DNA of 64,000 nucleotides from Nitzschia sp. DOCU1 (lineage: Eukaryota > Bacillariophyta > Bacillariophyceae > Bacillariales > Bacillariaceae), in assembly GCA_951394045.1 (NCBI GenBank), contig OX595993.1:1984001-2048000 (forward strand). Direction: 5' to 3'. The position numbers were made by a program, and so were the translations under genes. Of the stretch, positions 20,601-29,758 are shown piece after piece (position 1 is the first letter of the stretch; each line of letters starts with the position of its first letter). The notes under the pieces are model-generated. The model ran no database searches and was not told the DNA's origin. It was given only the letters and a program-made list of their open reading frames with translations.

Positions 20601-21157
20601 AGATTTGCAACGAGGTCAAGATTGCAAAGTATTTGGCACCCGGCTTTGAGAAATATCTGCCAGATGACATGTCGTCCGGCATGGCTAACACAGACGTCCT
20701 TGTTTCGGACTTTATTGCCTTTCGACGATATGCAGAGAGGATTGTCTACGGCCACCATTCTGTCGCCGGGTCGTCGGCTGATTCCGATTGCCATTCCGCC
20801 ACTAGTGTGTCAGGCAAAGGATTGTCGGAAGATGGGAATATCTTTCATGATAGCCACCTTGCCCATTGGTCCGATGCCCCGGAGGCGGCAGTCTCCTCAG
20901 TGGGCGTAGCAGCCTTGGCACGAGCCCCCCCGTCTGGCGCTTCCACTAGCAATTCCTCCGCCGGGCGGGATCATTCCTTTGATGCCTATGATGATGATTC
21001 CGACTTGGCGTCGATCGAGGCGGATATTGATAACGAGGACGACTTGAGCGAACACGACGACATGAAGCCATCGGCGTCAGCGGAATTTTCAAATCTTCCC
21101 GACGATAGTATTATGCCTGGTCGAAATGGCCGCCGGCGCAATGGCAGCCGTTGGTAA
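17693..21157 (+). CDS. CRAL-TRIO (Sec14-like) lipid-binding protein with long disordered N-terminus
   Basis: Single exon, 1154 aa from the Met at 17693 (MDQQDDGDRG). The upstream open frame lacks features. Residues 1-590 are Ser/Arg/Gln-rich and disordered with many RRxS-type phosphosite patterns. Residues about 600-645 form a Glu/Lys/Gln coiled coil (ELSEKERQLKEQEEELTAR). Residues about 770-1015 are a CRAL-TRIO fold: the HLRYLRTYAKKDG helix, MFYMRPSRYFPG, GIGFIACMDDWKM, YQFMMALQGFMVPVK, and the LFLIVNPPAWF/KPMLAPSFRKRV segment. The tail is acidic. Sec14-like proteins carry phosphoinositides or other hydrophobic ligands between membranes. The ligand is unknown. Confidence 0.82.
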   Translation: MDQQDDGDRGQPQTSLDAQISGESGALKRPNSFYMQQVSSYWQAQFDEESLDTSGRRSLSSPSLASRGTLQHQNISQQYHPPPPPPISEYATTPRNGISHDYTESFPSPTKNLSQTCSSSGSSIWSKLSEDEERKARLRNRLNQMREGTGGSSLTSGSGEGNRTGGSSIKSDASTDGSNSTSGTPRSLKPSHQSASLMSMPTQEEARRLAHQVAPRRNHFSTLALSGSEHDIPLLGSGKVSPNQQTEISQNGHASSHVPVHIPSSRRDPLRSSNPHTADSSTTIMAERSGNQSKPPSSQLEAHSTNTMTSRHSSSPSRDGRSEKAALIPSAMGPSQRIIQRRPRENPRNAATSNQLAASDHTDLLPARRRPNSLADLEQRKVEEDNALRLPRHSDSSVPNNIARNETNSTPMRGMSRHSSRSFSEQRKNREEDALRQRSHQTRTDSSSDHLQNESSFHEERHVPAREAPQRQVVRQRSMAERQKLEENGLQPRRNSMDRIGHDASQHMPSSRPQRRSSDDLMNNVPGAFSVEGPEANRRGRSVSPSGRLETTSPTDSPRSLRGRFSPTSSTYDNSLRQPGRSLSSKPVMAVAAVVVEDYEHQELSEKERQLKEQEEELTARMAQLQAWEEELKRQKQELEMQQNGGGRAGGVTNAFASAEVVHAAVLDEYYAPLSQRIPPTELQRPTSGSWSVFASSKKKPAEPKEEAPVKVDPGSMRRGQSSAAGPLDIEVNLHQAEAELGPGPLRFSLRGERSIEVQLMELPKPDKMAYKNLKQRWEDHTTKQLSIGSTKGSFEIPISWHLRYLRTYAKKDGSFMEDRAFVAEKKLRKRFLVLNAFALTKQLQSKTLFPVPGLKTAGGHDMFYMRPSRYFPGKTTTKAIIDNLCYVMNTMLEKEHAQQEGIGFIACMDDWKMKNFEINYCYQFMMALQGFMVPVKTQLFLIVNPPAWFGVIWRLMKPMLAPSFRKRVKICNEVKIAKYLAPGFEKYLPDDMSSGMANTDVLVSDFIAFRRYAERIVYGHHSVAGSSADSDCHSATSVSGKGLSEDGNIFHDSHLAHWSDAPEAAVSSVGVAALARAPPSGASTSNSSAGRDHSFDAYDDDSDLASIEADIDNEDDLSEHDDMKPSASAEFSNLPDDSIMPGRNGRRRNGSRW

Positions 21158-22690
21158 CTCTGGTGCTTTTGATGGCCTCATCCGGTCTGGAGCCAGTTTT
21201 TCCATAATCAAACGCATTATTATTACTGACAACAAGAATAAGACGAATTGGAGGATTTACAAGAAGCTTCACTCGAGAGGGGGGCGACGAATAGGTGGTA
21301 TTGTTGAGCCCTTGCCGACGACGACGGTTCCTCGGTGTTGGGGTGCGGTGGATCCGTCGCGGCAGCATCTGGTGCGACCCTTTGGTTCTCGCTGGACTAC
21401 TACTGTACGGCTGTTACAAGAATCCAATATCTGAGATGGGGACGATTCACTTTCGCAACCATACGACGTCAACTTCTGAAGATGCAAACAACGAATATGG
21501 CCACTTTTAGAGACAGCATATCCGAATTGTATCTTTTCGGCAGCCTGCAGTCGCATTTTGCAAAGTTGGCGTCGATCGGAGGTTGCCTGCCAAACGAAAA
21601 CAAAAGCCCTAGTGGGGCCAAAACGGCGAGCCTCTTGGCGTCGACCCTGGGAGTTGCACTACCATTTGTGAATGCGGTGGTGTCTCATTGGCCCGGAGTT
21701 GGGGTTCAAATCCCACGTCGACTATACCACTCCTGGCCCAGGGCGGAGACATCAGGCAACAACTACTATATTCGCCACCTGCGACTGAAAATGAATCATC
21801 ACTTGGCTCAAAGTTTTCAACGACATGGAATTGGTTCATTATGGATTGGCAGGTTCCACGCCGTGCACGATTGCGAAATTCAAGGAACGCATCGGGAACC
21901 CAAAGACTACCATGCCAAATTAGCCGCGTCCAATACAGTGAATATTGATGTATGGGATTGTCATAAAGCAGCTAATGGGCGGTTAGTTCCGCCCAACAGG
22001 AAGGAGGCGACATTGTCGTCGGAGACGAAGGACACCCATGGACCCCTGCGGTTAGATCCTAAAATACGCAAGTCGACAGAGTTTCCAGAAGGAAAATGGC
22101 GAGGGCATTGCCAAGGGCAAGTACAAGGCTTATCAAAGGATAGGTATTGGCGCAAACGACGTTGCCCTACTTGCGGCGTGCCGAGTTTGATTTGCTGCGA
22201 CCGTTTCTTGACCGACAAGGAAGGATGAAAGAAGTTGGTTAAACAGTCCGGCGCGACTACGTGGCGGAAAATTCGACCATGCTTTATCATGCCGCCACGT
22301 CCGACAGCTACGGCTTATTCTCGGGTCAGCAGGCCTCGATTGAAGCTAATTGTCTGCATGGAACGCTGTTGGACAAGCCGTCAATGTCCAAAACAAAGCC
22401 ACATGGCAACGACGCATTTTGTTTTAGGGAAGCTTTGCCAAGACGATTCAATCAGGTAGCAACAATGCGGCGCCGGGTACATCGTCGTGATGACAATAAC
22501 GTCGAGGATTGACGAAACCAACATTTTCGATGTGCATGAAGTCAAGCTCGAAGATATTTTGCGACGGGTAGAAATGCTGAAACGGAATCCTAGGGCATAC
22601 CGACGGCTGCTTTCGTCACCACAACAAGCGCCGCAGCAAACTAATCAATTTATCTCAGATGGTACAGAAAATAAAAACATCAACTAGTCA
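21158..22690 (+). other. Unresolved gene-like fragments (possible multi-exon or decaying gene)
   Basis: A 298-codon open frame at 21335..22228 begins at GTG, lacks family features and shows uneven codon use. Two more coding-looking pieces follow. About 22249..22455 is preceded by TTAAACAG and followed by GTAGCA. About 22460..22687 encodes DVHEVKLEDILRRVEMLKR and ends in TAG. These could be exons of one small gene or remains of one. No start, order or function can be supported. A tRNA B-box-like sequence (GGTTCAAATCC) is at 21703-21713. Confidence 0.25.
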
Positions 22691-23570
22691 AAAGGATTCC
22701 TTGTGCAATTGTTTCTAGTAGAGCACGATTGATGACGCAACTGTTCTGGCCGTTCCAATCTTTACTGCTTTAATATGATGATCTATGCTGATTCTTAATC
22801 ATCGAGCCTTTAGCGTCAACTGCTGGAATGGCAACGAATGACTATTAGCAAACAAATTGTCATGTGGCGATGCGAAATCTACCCGAAGGCGAGCGATTGA
22901 ACACGGAATATTCCATTACAACGTAACTAGATTTATCATCTATCTATTCATCGAACTTTTGGCTTCGTTTTTGTGCTCTCACACAAAAAGTTACTGAGCC
23001 CCACCGCTACGTCAAAGCAGTTCGATTTCGGAGGGGGTGGGCCACAGCTGCTCCGCCCGGTAGAGACAACAATCCGCTTCACTCGACGGCGTAGAGCCGA
23101 TTCCAATCCTCCACGCACCAGCACAGGTTACACTTAAACTCTCCGCAACGAGACACGTACGCGAGTGGAGGACGTTTTAAAACCGGAACCACAAACCGGT
23201 TGCGTTGATCAGGCTGTTTGTGTGCGGGGAGAATCGGAATCGGGGTCGAGATCACGGATCAGGATCGTTGCTCTGGAAAATGTTGGTATTGTAGAACAAC
23301 ACCAGACGCCTGCAAAAGGGGAATGAACAGGGGAATAAGGAGCACCGAGGGGAAGGAAGGAAAAATACGACACCATAAAATGCGCACTTACCATGAAGAC
23401 ACAGGAAACTTGCAAAATCAGACCCCTTCCCACACCACAACCAACCTGAAAAACAAAGAGAGGACTCAACTTTCCAAAAACAGATCCGGCCAACAAAGTT
23501 GCTTTGATTGCAAAGTGAAAAACCTCACCTGGAATCAAAGCGCCTCCTCCGTCAACAATCAACCGATCTT

Positions 23571-23810
23571 TCCCGGCGTGCTACCGCCCCATGCCACGAA
23601 ACCGTGGGAGGATGATACAATAGCTTTTAGGGTCCCACCCACGGGGACCCCAGGAACGATCGACACGACCTGGACTGCCGCCACCACAGCAATCCACAGA
23701 TCTGTTGAAAAGAAAGAGAGAAGAACAAAAGACAGAACACGAGCAAGGATCGATCCCGGCGTGCTGCCAACGGAAGCTTTTAGGGTCCTACCCGTGAGGA
23801 CCCCAGGACG
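23571..23810 (+). repeat. Duplicated hairpin element with one compensatory pair
   Basis: Two copies, 23571..23658 and 23754..23810, share TCCCGGCGTGCT, then AGCTTTTAGGGTCC, then GGACCCCAGGA; the spacer between the first two blocks is longer in copy 1. Each copy forms a 7-bp stem with a 7-nt loop: GGGTCCC/GGGACCC (23630-36 with 23644-50) in copy 1, and GGGTCCT/AGGACCC (23783-89 with 23797-803) in copy 2. The inner C-G pair becomes T-A, so pairing is kept. The strand of action is unknown; plus is shown for convenience. Confidence 0.65.
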
Positions 23811-24391
23811 TCATCTCCACCACTCATGCAATGCTGACTTTCCTGCGAGACAAACAGCAGCCGGTGGCGCTGCCGAAGAACTGTCATCGTCATCATCATC
23901 ATGAAGTTCACGACGACGATGAAGAAAGGAGCGACGCAGAGTGCTCCTTTCGCAGAAAAGTGACCTCGATTGAGTGAAAAAGTGATTTTTTTCTTGGGCT
24001 TTCCTTCCTCCAAGGCAAGGAGTTCCCACGATGAGGCCCCACGGTCGCTGAAAAGTCATCCACATTCATCCATCGTGAAACACTCCGCGGTTTTTATGGT
24101 CGCCGATTGTATGTGCCTCCATCCAAGTCCACGCTAGCTATCTTTTTCATCATCATCATCGTTCTCTCAAACATGTTGATTGCTGTGTCCCTTTTTACTA
24201 TCCCACCATTGTCATTGTGCAAGCATTGAGCTGAAGAGGCATTTTTGCATGGGTCATTGGTTTTGGAGGCGTTGCCTCGTCGTCAACGTCGTGACGTCTT
24301 GAGTGAGTGAGCTTCTTTCATTTTTTTGATGACGTAGAAACGCTCCTTCGCCAAGCAAGGATGCCTCATTTTTCTTTTATTTGTAGACGAA

Positions 24392-24509
24392 TAATACGTG
24401 TATGAACTTGCGCACGCAGGCCCATCTTTTTATTTCACATGACCATAATGCCTTCCATTCTCTTTTGTGTACACAGTAATACGTGTATTTGCGTGCGCGC
24501 GCATGCCCG
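24392..24509. repeat. Repeated TAATACGTGTAT element in SOD upstream region
   Basis: TAATACGTGTAT occurs at 24392-24403 and again at 24477-24488. Each is followed by a TTGCG...CGC...GCCC stretch, so about 33 bp are imperfectly repeated 85 bp apart. They lie 270-385 bp upstream of the SOD start and could be a regulatory pair. Confidence 0.6.
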
Positions 24510-24775
24510 TCAAATGATGACGACGACAACAGTAGTGTACACCTTTATTTGACTTCTTTGATCAAATAGGTTATGAGCCAAAAGCCACAGCGCCTCATCT
24601 CGTGCAAAAAGCGAGAAAAAGATATGCACCGAAGATCTTTTCCGTTGTTCTCGAAGACGGCGACAGAGGCTAAAGAGAACATGGCACTACTATTTCTCCA
24701 TCGCCCGGTATTTGTCTCTCTTGTCAGTGACTTTTGCAACACGTCCCCCTCGCCCATTGCTTGATTACTATCACT

Positions 24776-25622
24776 ATGTCTGGAAAGATCATTATTGATT
24801 CCGCCCTCCGTGCCGCGGTGAACTTGCAGTCTTCCAAGCTCCCCAGCGCAGTCGCCAAGAACAGCGCGGCTCTATTGAGTTCCCTCGTGGGGGGAAAGCC
24901 CGCTTCGCTCCCCGATTTGCCATATGACTACAACGCTCTGGAGCCCGCCATCTCGGCCGAAACCATGGAGATCCACCACTCCAAGCACCACAACACCTAT
25001 GTCACCAACTTGAACGCAACTGTGGAAAAGATCGACGCGGCCATGGCCTCGGGAGATGTATCTGCCACCATTGCCCTCCAAGGTGCACTCAAATTCAACG
25101 GCGGAGGACACATCAACCACTGCTTGTTCTGGGAAAACTGTAAGTAAAGTATCATTGTTGGTGATTATTGTCGAGAGTAATTGTGCTCCAGAGGAATACA
25201 AAAAGTTGCAGTTCTCATATCCTTTGCCTTCGCCTGCTTCTGTCGACCATTCTCACTTGTTCATGTCAGTGGGTCCCAGCTCGTCGGGCCCCAGTGCTGC
25301 TTTGGAGGCTAAGATTAAGGAACGCTTTGGTAGTATCGACGCCATGAAGGATCAAATGAGTGCCACGACGGTCGCCATTCAAGGTAGTGGGTGGGGTTGG
25401 CTCGGATACAAAACCAAAACTGGCACTCTCGAAGTTGCCACTTGCGCCAACCAGGATCCTTTGGAAGCCACTACTGGATTGAAACCCCTATTGGGAATTG
25501 ACGTCTGGGAACACGCCTACTATGTTGATTACAGGAATCTGCGTCCCAAATACGTCAGCGCTGTGTGGGACATTGTCAATTGGGACGTTGTTGAAGCTCG
25601 TTTGAAGGCTGCCTCGAAGTAA
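24776..25622 (+). CDS. SOD2: Manganese-type superoxide dismutase
   Basis: Two exons, 24776..25139 and 25270..25622, give 238 aa. The 130-nt intron is GTAAGT to TGTCAG. The join restores [12 protein letters not shown]; reading on through the intron instead gives non-family sequence. The enzyme converts superoxide to oxygen and hydrogen peroxide. Metal ligands are visible in [11 protein letters not shown] (His67), GGHINH and [20 protein letters not shown] and the NQDPL segment favour the Mn over the Fe type. The first about 45 residues precede the family start ([13 protein letters not shown]) and may be an organelle presequence, though it is not strongly basic. Location is therefore open, with mitochondrion most likely. 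Confidence 0.9.
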
Positions 25623-26563
25623 AGTCCATTCGCAGATCCTGAGTGATTTATTACTTCTAATTTTGCAAATATGATTATCCGGTTGTTTGCAGTCTTACTC
25701 TAGAGTGCAGCTACTCTTTCGTTTGGTCAAAGAAAAAGCTTACCATGCAACTCTACTTTTCCTGCTTGCTAGCAACTAAATTGAAATGTTTCGCCTTGTC
25801 GTCGGATGCCTAGCACCACCGGACTACGACACCCCCCGTACACGTCGTCGTCTCATCGTCGATATGCAGAATATGCCGAGATTCGAAGTCTCGATCCCAA
25901 ACTGAGATGAGTGATCATTTCCAAAGTTGTCGTCCTCGTCCAGCCAAAAATGATTTTGCGCCATACAAAACAGAACAAGTTATGTCGATTACCGGACTAG
26001 CTAATACACAGGTTCTTGCCAGGGTTGAATTGCGGAGTGAATCCATGTTTTAGTGCTACTAGTAGATCTCATTGTCTACTATACCTTCGATTCCACTCGT
26101 GGTCGGCTGCAATTTAACTACAGTGGATACTGGTGCGCATCCGTCAATAGTTAGAATTTTTATTTGACATAACGTTGTCAAAGGATGCAACACAATAAGC
26201 TTGGTGCGAATGAAGAATAAGAGCTGCAAGTGGACCATCCTCACCTTCTTCTCGTTGATAGTAAGGCAGTCATGGTATAGTCGACAGCTTGGGGGATGAT
26301 CGATGCTGGGGAGTACGAGGAGATTTGGGGGATTTGAACAGTCCGAATGAACATCCAACCAGCGCATCATGGAGAAACGATGGTAGCAACATGATGAGTC
26401 CCTCTTCTTCCATTCTTCCATTTTCTCTTTTGTCGTAATACACAAATTGGACATACAAGAGTGGTACGGAACGCGGGTTATATTCAGCCGCATGACAAAA
26501 GTCGGCGAGAACGAATGATAATCTGATTCACTGTTGGGTGTACCTCGCCCCCCAAAGTGTTGG
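25623..26563. other. Intergenic, no supported gene
   Basis: 941 bp. A 144-codon open frame on the minus strand (26059..26493) has no domain features and is not called. A perfect CGAGA-TTCGAAG-TCTCG hairpin near 25879 looks like a tRNA T-arm, but no other tRNA arms are present. Confidence 0.5.
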
Positions 26564-27379
26564 ATGACGCGAAGTATGGCTGGTGGTGCCCTTTTGGAAG
26601 AATTGATTCCCGACGACTTGATCGTTCAAGTGTTGTCGTTTGTGGCAACCCCTCATGAGTTGGGAAAGATCGAATCCATCAATCGTCGATTCCGCCGCCT
26701 TCCAACTTTTCTTTTGTGGCACAATCTTTGCCGCTTGACCTTTCCACACCAGTGCTGCTCTCAAGACGACGACTCTCTATTGCACTTTGACTGGAAGGTC
26801 AGGTTTCGATTCCTCGAACAAGATCTTCGACGCACCGAATTGACTTGCTCTGATCTAGAAGGTCTGGAGTGGCAGTTTCATTTCATCCAGCCACATGATA
26901 GGATCTCTGGGAATGATTCTGCTACTACACAGACGAGGTTGCCCCAAGAATCGCCCGCCTATTTTGTGAATGGACGACTCTACATATTAAAGTATCTTTG
27001 GCGATTTGCCTTGTTGGAAATTGAATTATTGCAATACACGGACGATGGAGTGAATGAAAACGATGAAGCTCAAATCGTATCCAACCATCTGTGGGAGAAT
27101 CGGCAATATCCGCACCTCGTGCGGGCCCTGGAACTGGCCGGTTTGGCGTCTTTGTCGTCAATGGAGAATCATTCGGATGACACTATTCGTTGTTCCTATC
27201 GACAATGTCTGAGGATTGCGGATTTTGCGCTCCACTCGATTGCTCGAACAACACAAGGAGGCTGGATCATATGGAACAAGCATGTCGTCTTGGTGAGTAC
27301 CGGCAAGCGACGTGGTAAGGCTCCGTTACCCGAGGAGCTACAAAAGCATATAGCATTGCTTCAGAGTTTTGATTGGTAG
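26564..27379 (+). CDS. F-box protein
   Basis: Single exon, 271 aa from the first ATG of the frame (a second Met lies 4 codons later). The N-terminus matches an F-box: ELIPDDLIVQVLSFV, then INRRFRRLP and LWHNLCRLTFP. F-box proteins bring substrates to SCF (SKP1-cullin-F-box) ubiquitin ligases. The rest (about 75-271) has no recognised repeat such as LRR, Kelch or WD40. It contains Trp/Leu-rich helices and ends with a basic segment (TGKRRGKAPLP). The substrate is unknown. Confidence 0.68.
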   Translation: MTRSMAGGALLEELIPDDLIVQVLSFVATPHELGKIESINRRFRRLPTFLLWHNLCRLTFPHQCCSQDDDSLLHFDWKVRFRFLEQDLRRTELTCSDLEGLEWQFHFIQPHDRISGNDSATTQTRLPQESPAYFVNGRLYILKYLWRFALLEIELLQYTDDGVNENDEAQIVSNHLWENRQYPHLVRALELAGLASLSSMENHSDDTIRCSYRQCLRIADFALHSIARTTQGGWIIWNKHVVLVSTGKRRGKAPLPEELQKHIALLQSFDW

Positions 27380-27883
27380 CCACGGCCGAATCGATGGCAT
27401 GCATGGTGTGCCCTATGTCTTGGTATCTCGGTTGTCAGATTGCTGGTGGGACTAGGTGCCAGGAGTTCGAGACGACGCGATAGCACCAATCTTACGACTA
27501 CCAAAAGCCATCGAAGCTTCTACCGCGACACAATCGACTAGCAGATGACAATCGTTGCACGGACGGAAGCAATACGCTCCACTAGATTCAGAAAGTGCGG
27601 AGAAGCCAAGGCTGCTGCCGCCAGCATGGGCGATTCATTTATCTTGCGCCGTGATGATTGTTGCAGGGCGCCCTCTCACTTCTGTCGACCAACATTGGTA
27701 AAAGAGACTATATATTCAAGTGGGTGGCGTCGGTCTTACATCTTCAACATTGTATTTGTAACTTCTATCCAAATCATCAGCAATTTCTTCTAGCCATGTT
27801 ACTCACTACAAGACCGCCGTCACGTTAACTTGTTTTGTTTCACCCCCAAGAAGTAAAGAACAAGTTCTGCTACGAACGATCGC
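27380..27883. other. Convergent spacer, no gene seen
   Basis: About 500 bp between the F-box gene and the TPR-methyltransferase gene. Only short open frames without features. Confidence 0.5.
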
Positions 27884-29260
27884 TTACACATCCGTCAATC
27901 TCACAACAACTTGCTTTGTTGCAAGTGAAAAGGCAAGATACTCGTATTTCCACCCAAATCGTTTGCAACTTTCACGAAAGGCCCGGAATTCGTCCTGGCG
28001 CCAAGTAGGATGACAAATATATTCATCAAATATCAGAATGGACCCACGAACGAGTCGTCCATGGAGGTTCTCGAGAATATCCATGGTCGACGTGTATAAA
28101 TCGCAATCAATATTGGCATACGCCACATATGTGTCCGGCCCCATGGCCTCAAAGAACGGTTGTAAAGTATCACTAAAGAGGCCCTTGTGGAAGTGTACCT
28201 CTCCTTCCATAACGGGAACGATACCACCTGTCGAATACGAACCAATAGGTTCGGCACCCCAAGCTTGTGGAAGCCCGGTAAAGGTGTCAAACCCATTAAT
28301 ACTGATATCCAAGGGCAACACCTCTTGCGTCATGCGGATCGATCGTCCCGAGCCGACGCCGAATTCACAAACCAAACCATGTGATTTCTTTTCACGTTGT
28401 TGTTCAATCAATGGCATGGCAGCTTCCAAGGCAATCTGTAGCATGGCTCGAGTTCCTCGATGCAAATTCAATTCCGTCGAAGGAATCTTTCTAGAATGCC
28501 ATCGGACGTAGCCCCAACTGTCGACTAGGCACGAAGTCGGAGCCTCGGTACGTTGCAATTTGTCTAGAATTTCCTCCGCTTCTTGCGTCTCGCCCAACCG
28601 TTCCAGTGCTACTGCCATGGTAAAGGCCGTAAAATATTTTTGGTTGGATCGATCCAACGCTTGTCGATAGGCTTTTACGGCTTCTTGCAAATGCTCGAGA
28701 TCCTCCCCATTTCCTCCTGCCGCTTCCAAGGAAGTTCCCAAGCCCTTGTAGGCCACAGCCGATGGATCCGGATCAATTTCCGTCGCCATGGTGTACAGCC
28801 GAACGGCAGCTTTGGGGTCACCCAAGGCATCGTTATTGAGAAAGGCCAGTCGCACCAACGTATAGGACAGAATGGCAGGTACCATGTCACGGCCCATACT
28901 TGTCACGTGTCCAAAGCAGCTCTCGAGATCCAAAAAGCACTGAAACAACGTCGCCGCCTCATGAAAGGCTCCTGTGGCCGCTCGTGGCTGCCCCGACTTG
29001 TCCAGTAAATTGCCACGTCGAAAGGCGCGATCTGCTTCTCCAATGACAGAATTCCAACTGATGGGATTAGTGCTGAAAAGATCCGTCGTATCGATATTAC
29101 TGGGAACGGGGGGAGCGGTTGTAGAATATAAAAAAGTCGTCTGTCGTTTGGAGGGAAAAGTCTCCATGAGCAAGCTTTGGGCACAGGCCGCCATTGCGCC
29201 AAGAATCACGACATGTCGCAGCTCCAGAGTTCCCTTGTGTTTGTGCTGCTGGGGAGGCAT
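27884..29260 (-). CDS. TPR protein with TylF/MycF-like SAM methyltransferase domain
   Basis: Single exon, 458 aa, starting at the first Met (MPPQQHKHKG). Residues about 75-240 are TPR-like helical pairs (AAVRLYTMATEIDPDPSAVAYKG; the next pair includes AVKAYRQALDRSNQKYFTA). Residues about 265-458 resemble the macrocin O-methyltransferase (TylF) family: CEFGVGSGRSIRM is the SAM-binding loop, NGFDTFTGLP follows, YANIDCDLYTST holds the metal/base residues, and the DEYICHPTWRQDE segment is typical. Bacterial relatives O-methylate sugars of macrolides. The acceptor here is unknown. The N-terminus has a short hydrophobic stretch (VVILGAMAACAQSLL) that might be a signal sequence. Confidence 0.78.
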   Translation of the reverse strand: MPPQQHKHKGTLELRHVVILGAMAACAQSLLMETFPSKRQTTFLYSTTAPPVPSNIDTTDLFSTNPISWNSVIGEADRAFRRGNLLDKSGQPRAATGAFHEAATLFQCFLDLESCFGHVTSMGRDMVPAILSYTLVRLAFLNNDALGDPKAAVRLYTMATEIDPDPSAVAYKGLGTSLEAAGGNGEDLEHLQEAVKAYRQALDRSNQKYFTAFTMAVALERLGETQEAEEILDKLQRTEAPTSCLVDSWGYVRWHSRKIPSTELNLHRGTRAMLQIALEAAMPLIEQQREKKSHGLVCEFGVGSGRSIRMTQEVLPLDISINGFDTFTGLPQAWGAEPIGSYSTGGIVPVMEGEVHFHKGLFSDTLQPFFEAMGPDTYVAYANIDCDLYTSTMDILENLHGRLVRGSILIFDEYICHPTWRQDEFRAFRESCKRFGWKYEYLAFSLATKQVVVRLTDV

Positions 29261-29758
29261 CGTGTGGAACGAATAAAGTTACACCGCTTAGAAAAAGCCT
29301 CGAACGATGATTTGCGTGTTAAAGTTGTGATCTATGTACTGCAAGAGAGAATCTGACACCGAGAGATCATGGTCGATGGCATTTTGATGGATACCGTTTG
29401 AGGCTGTCGTGAGGGGATGGGTGTCGGATGCATGTGTCATCGATCGGTCATCTCGTTTCTTCGTCTCTTGATATTTCAAATTGATGCGATGCGCGGCGGG
29501 CGGCTCCCTCGAGAGACAGTCAGTGACGCACGAGGAGCTCTTGGCGGCAAGCAAGTTGCGGAATTCTGACTTATTCGATTGGTTTGATGCCGACAGACGG
29601 AGAGTAGAACGAAATGGTGTACAATGCTTCCTTTACATTAGGGCTACAACAGAAAGTATTGTAGAGTTGATGGGCATTTTCAACAACTGTAACGAAAGAA
29701 CAAAATAAGAATGGTAGCAACGTAGTATTTCCGTAGTGCTCTAGAGTACTGTATTGTA
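29261..29758. other. Intergenic, no gene seen
   Basis: Short unremarkable frames only. It presumably holds the promoter of the methyltransferase gene and the 3' flank of the sulfotransferase gene. Confidence 0.5.

Larger units (their letters stand above)
22691..24775. other. Long non-coding region upstream of the SOD gene
   Basis: About 2.1 kb. The open frame 23218..23904 starts at TTG and is low-complexity, so it is not called. The region carries the duplicated hairpin (23571..23810), short TCATCA runs, two TGACGT sites (24292-24297, 24330-24335) and a repeated TAATACGTGTAT element (24392, 24477). It may hold a long 5' UTR, an unannotated RNA or only promoter. Confidence 0.5.

Noticed and set aside
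21640..21725. tRNA-like sequence: GGTTCAAATCC B-box at 21703, with GTCGAC arms 85 nt apart
   Set aside because: The T-arm and a possible acceptor stem exist, but no D-arm with GG and no valid anticodon arm can be drawn. It may be chance or a worn relic.
23218..23904. 228-codon open frame across the duplicated hairpin as a gene
   Set aside because: It starts at TTG, is low in complexity, and its repeat differences are non-synonymous while stem pairing is kept.
25875..25895. CGAGA-TTCGAAG-TCTCG hairpin
   Set aside because: It lacks the G53-C61 pair and any other tRNA arm; it is simply a short hairpin.
26059..26493. 144-codon minus-strand frame upstream of the F-box gene
   Set aside because: No domain, targeting or codon-use support; it lies in the F-box promoter region.
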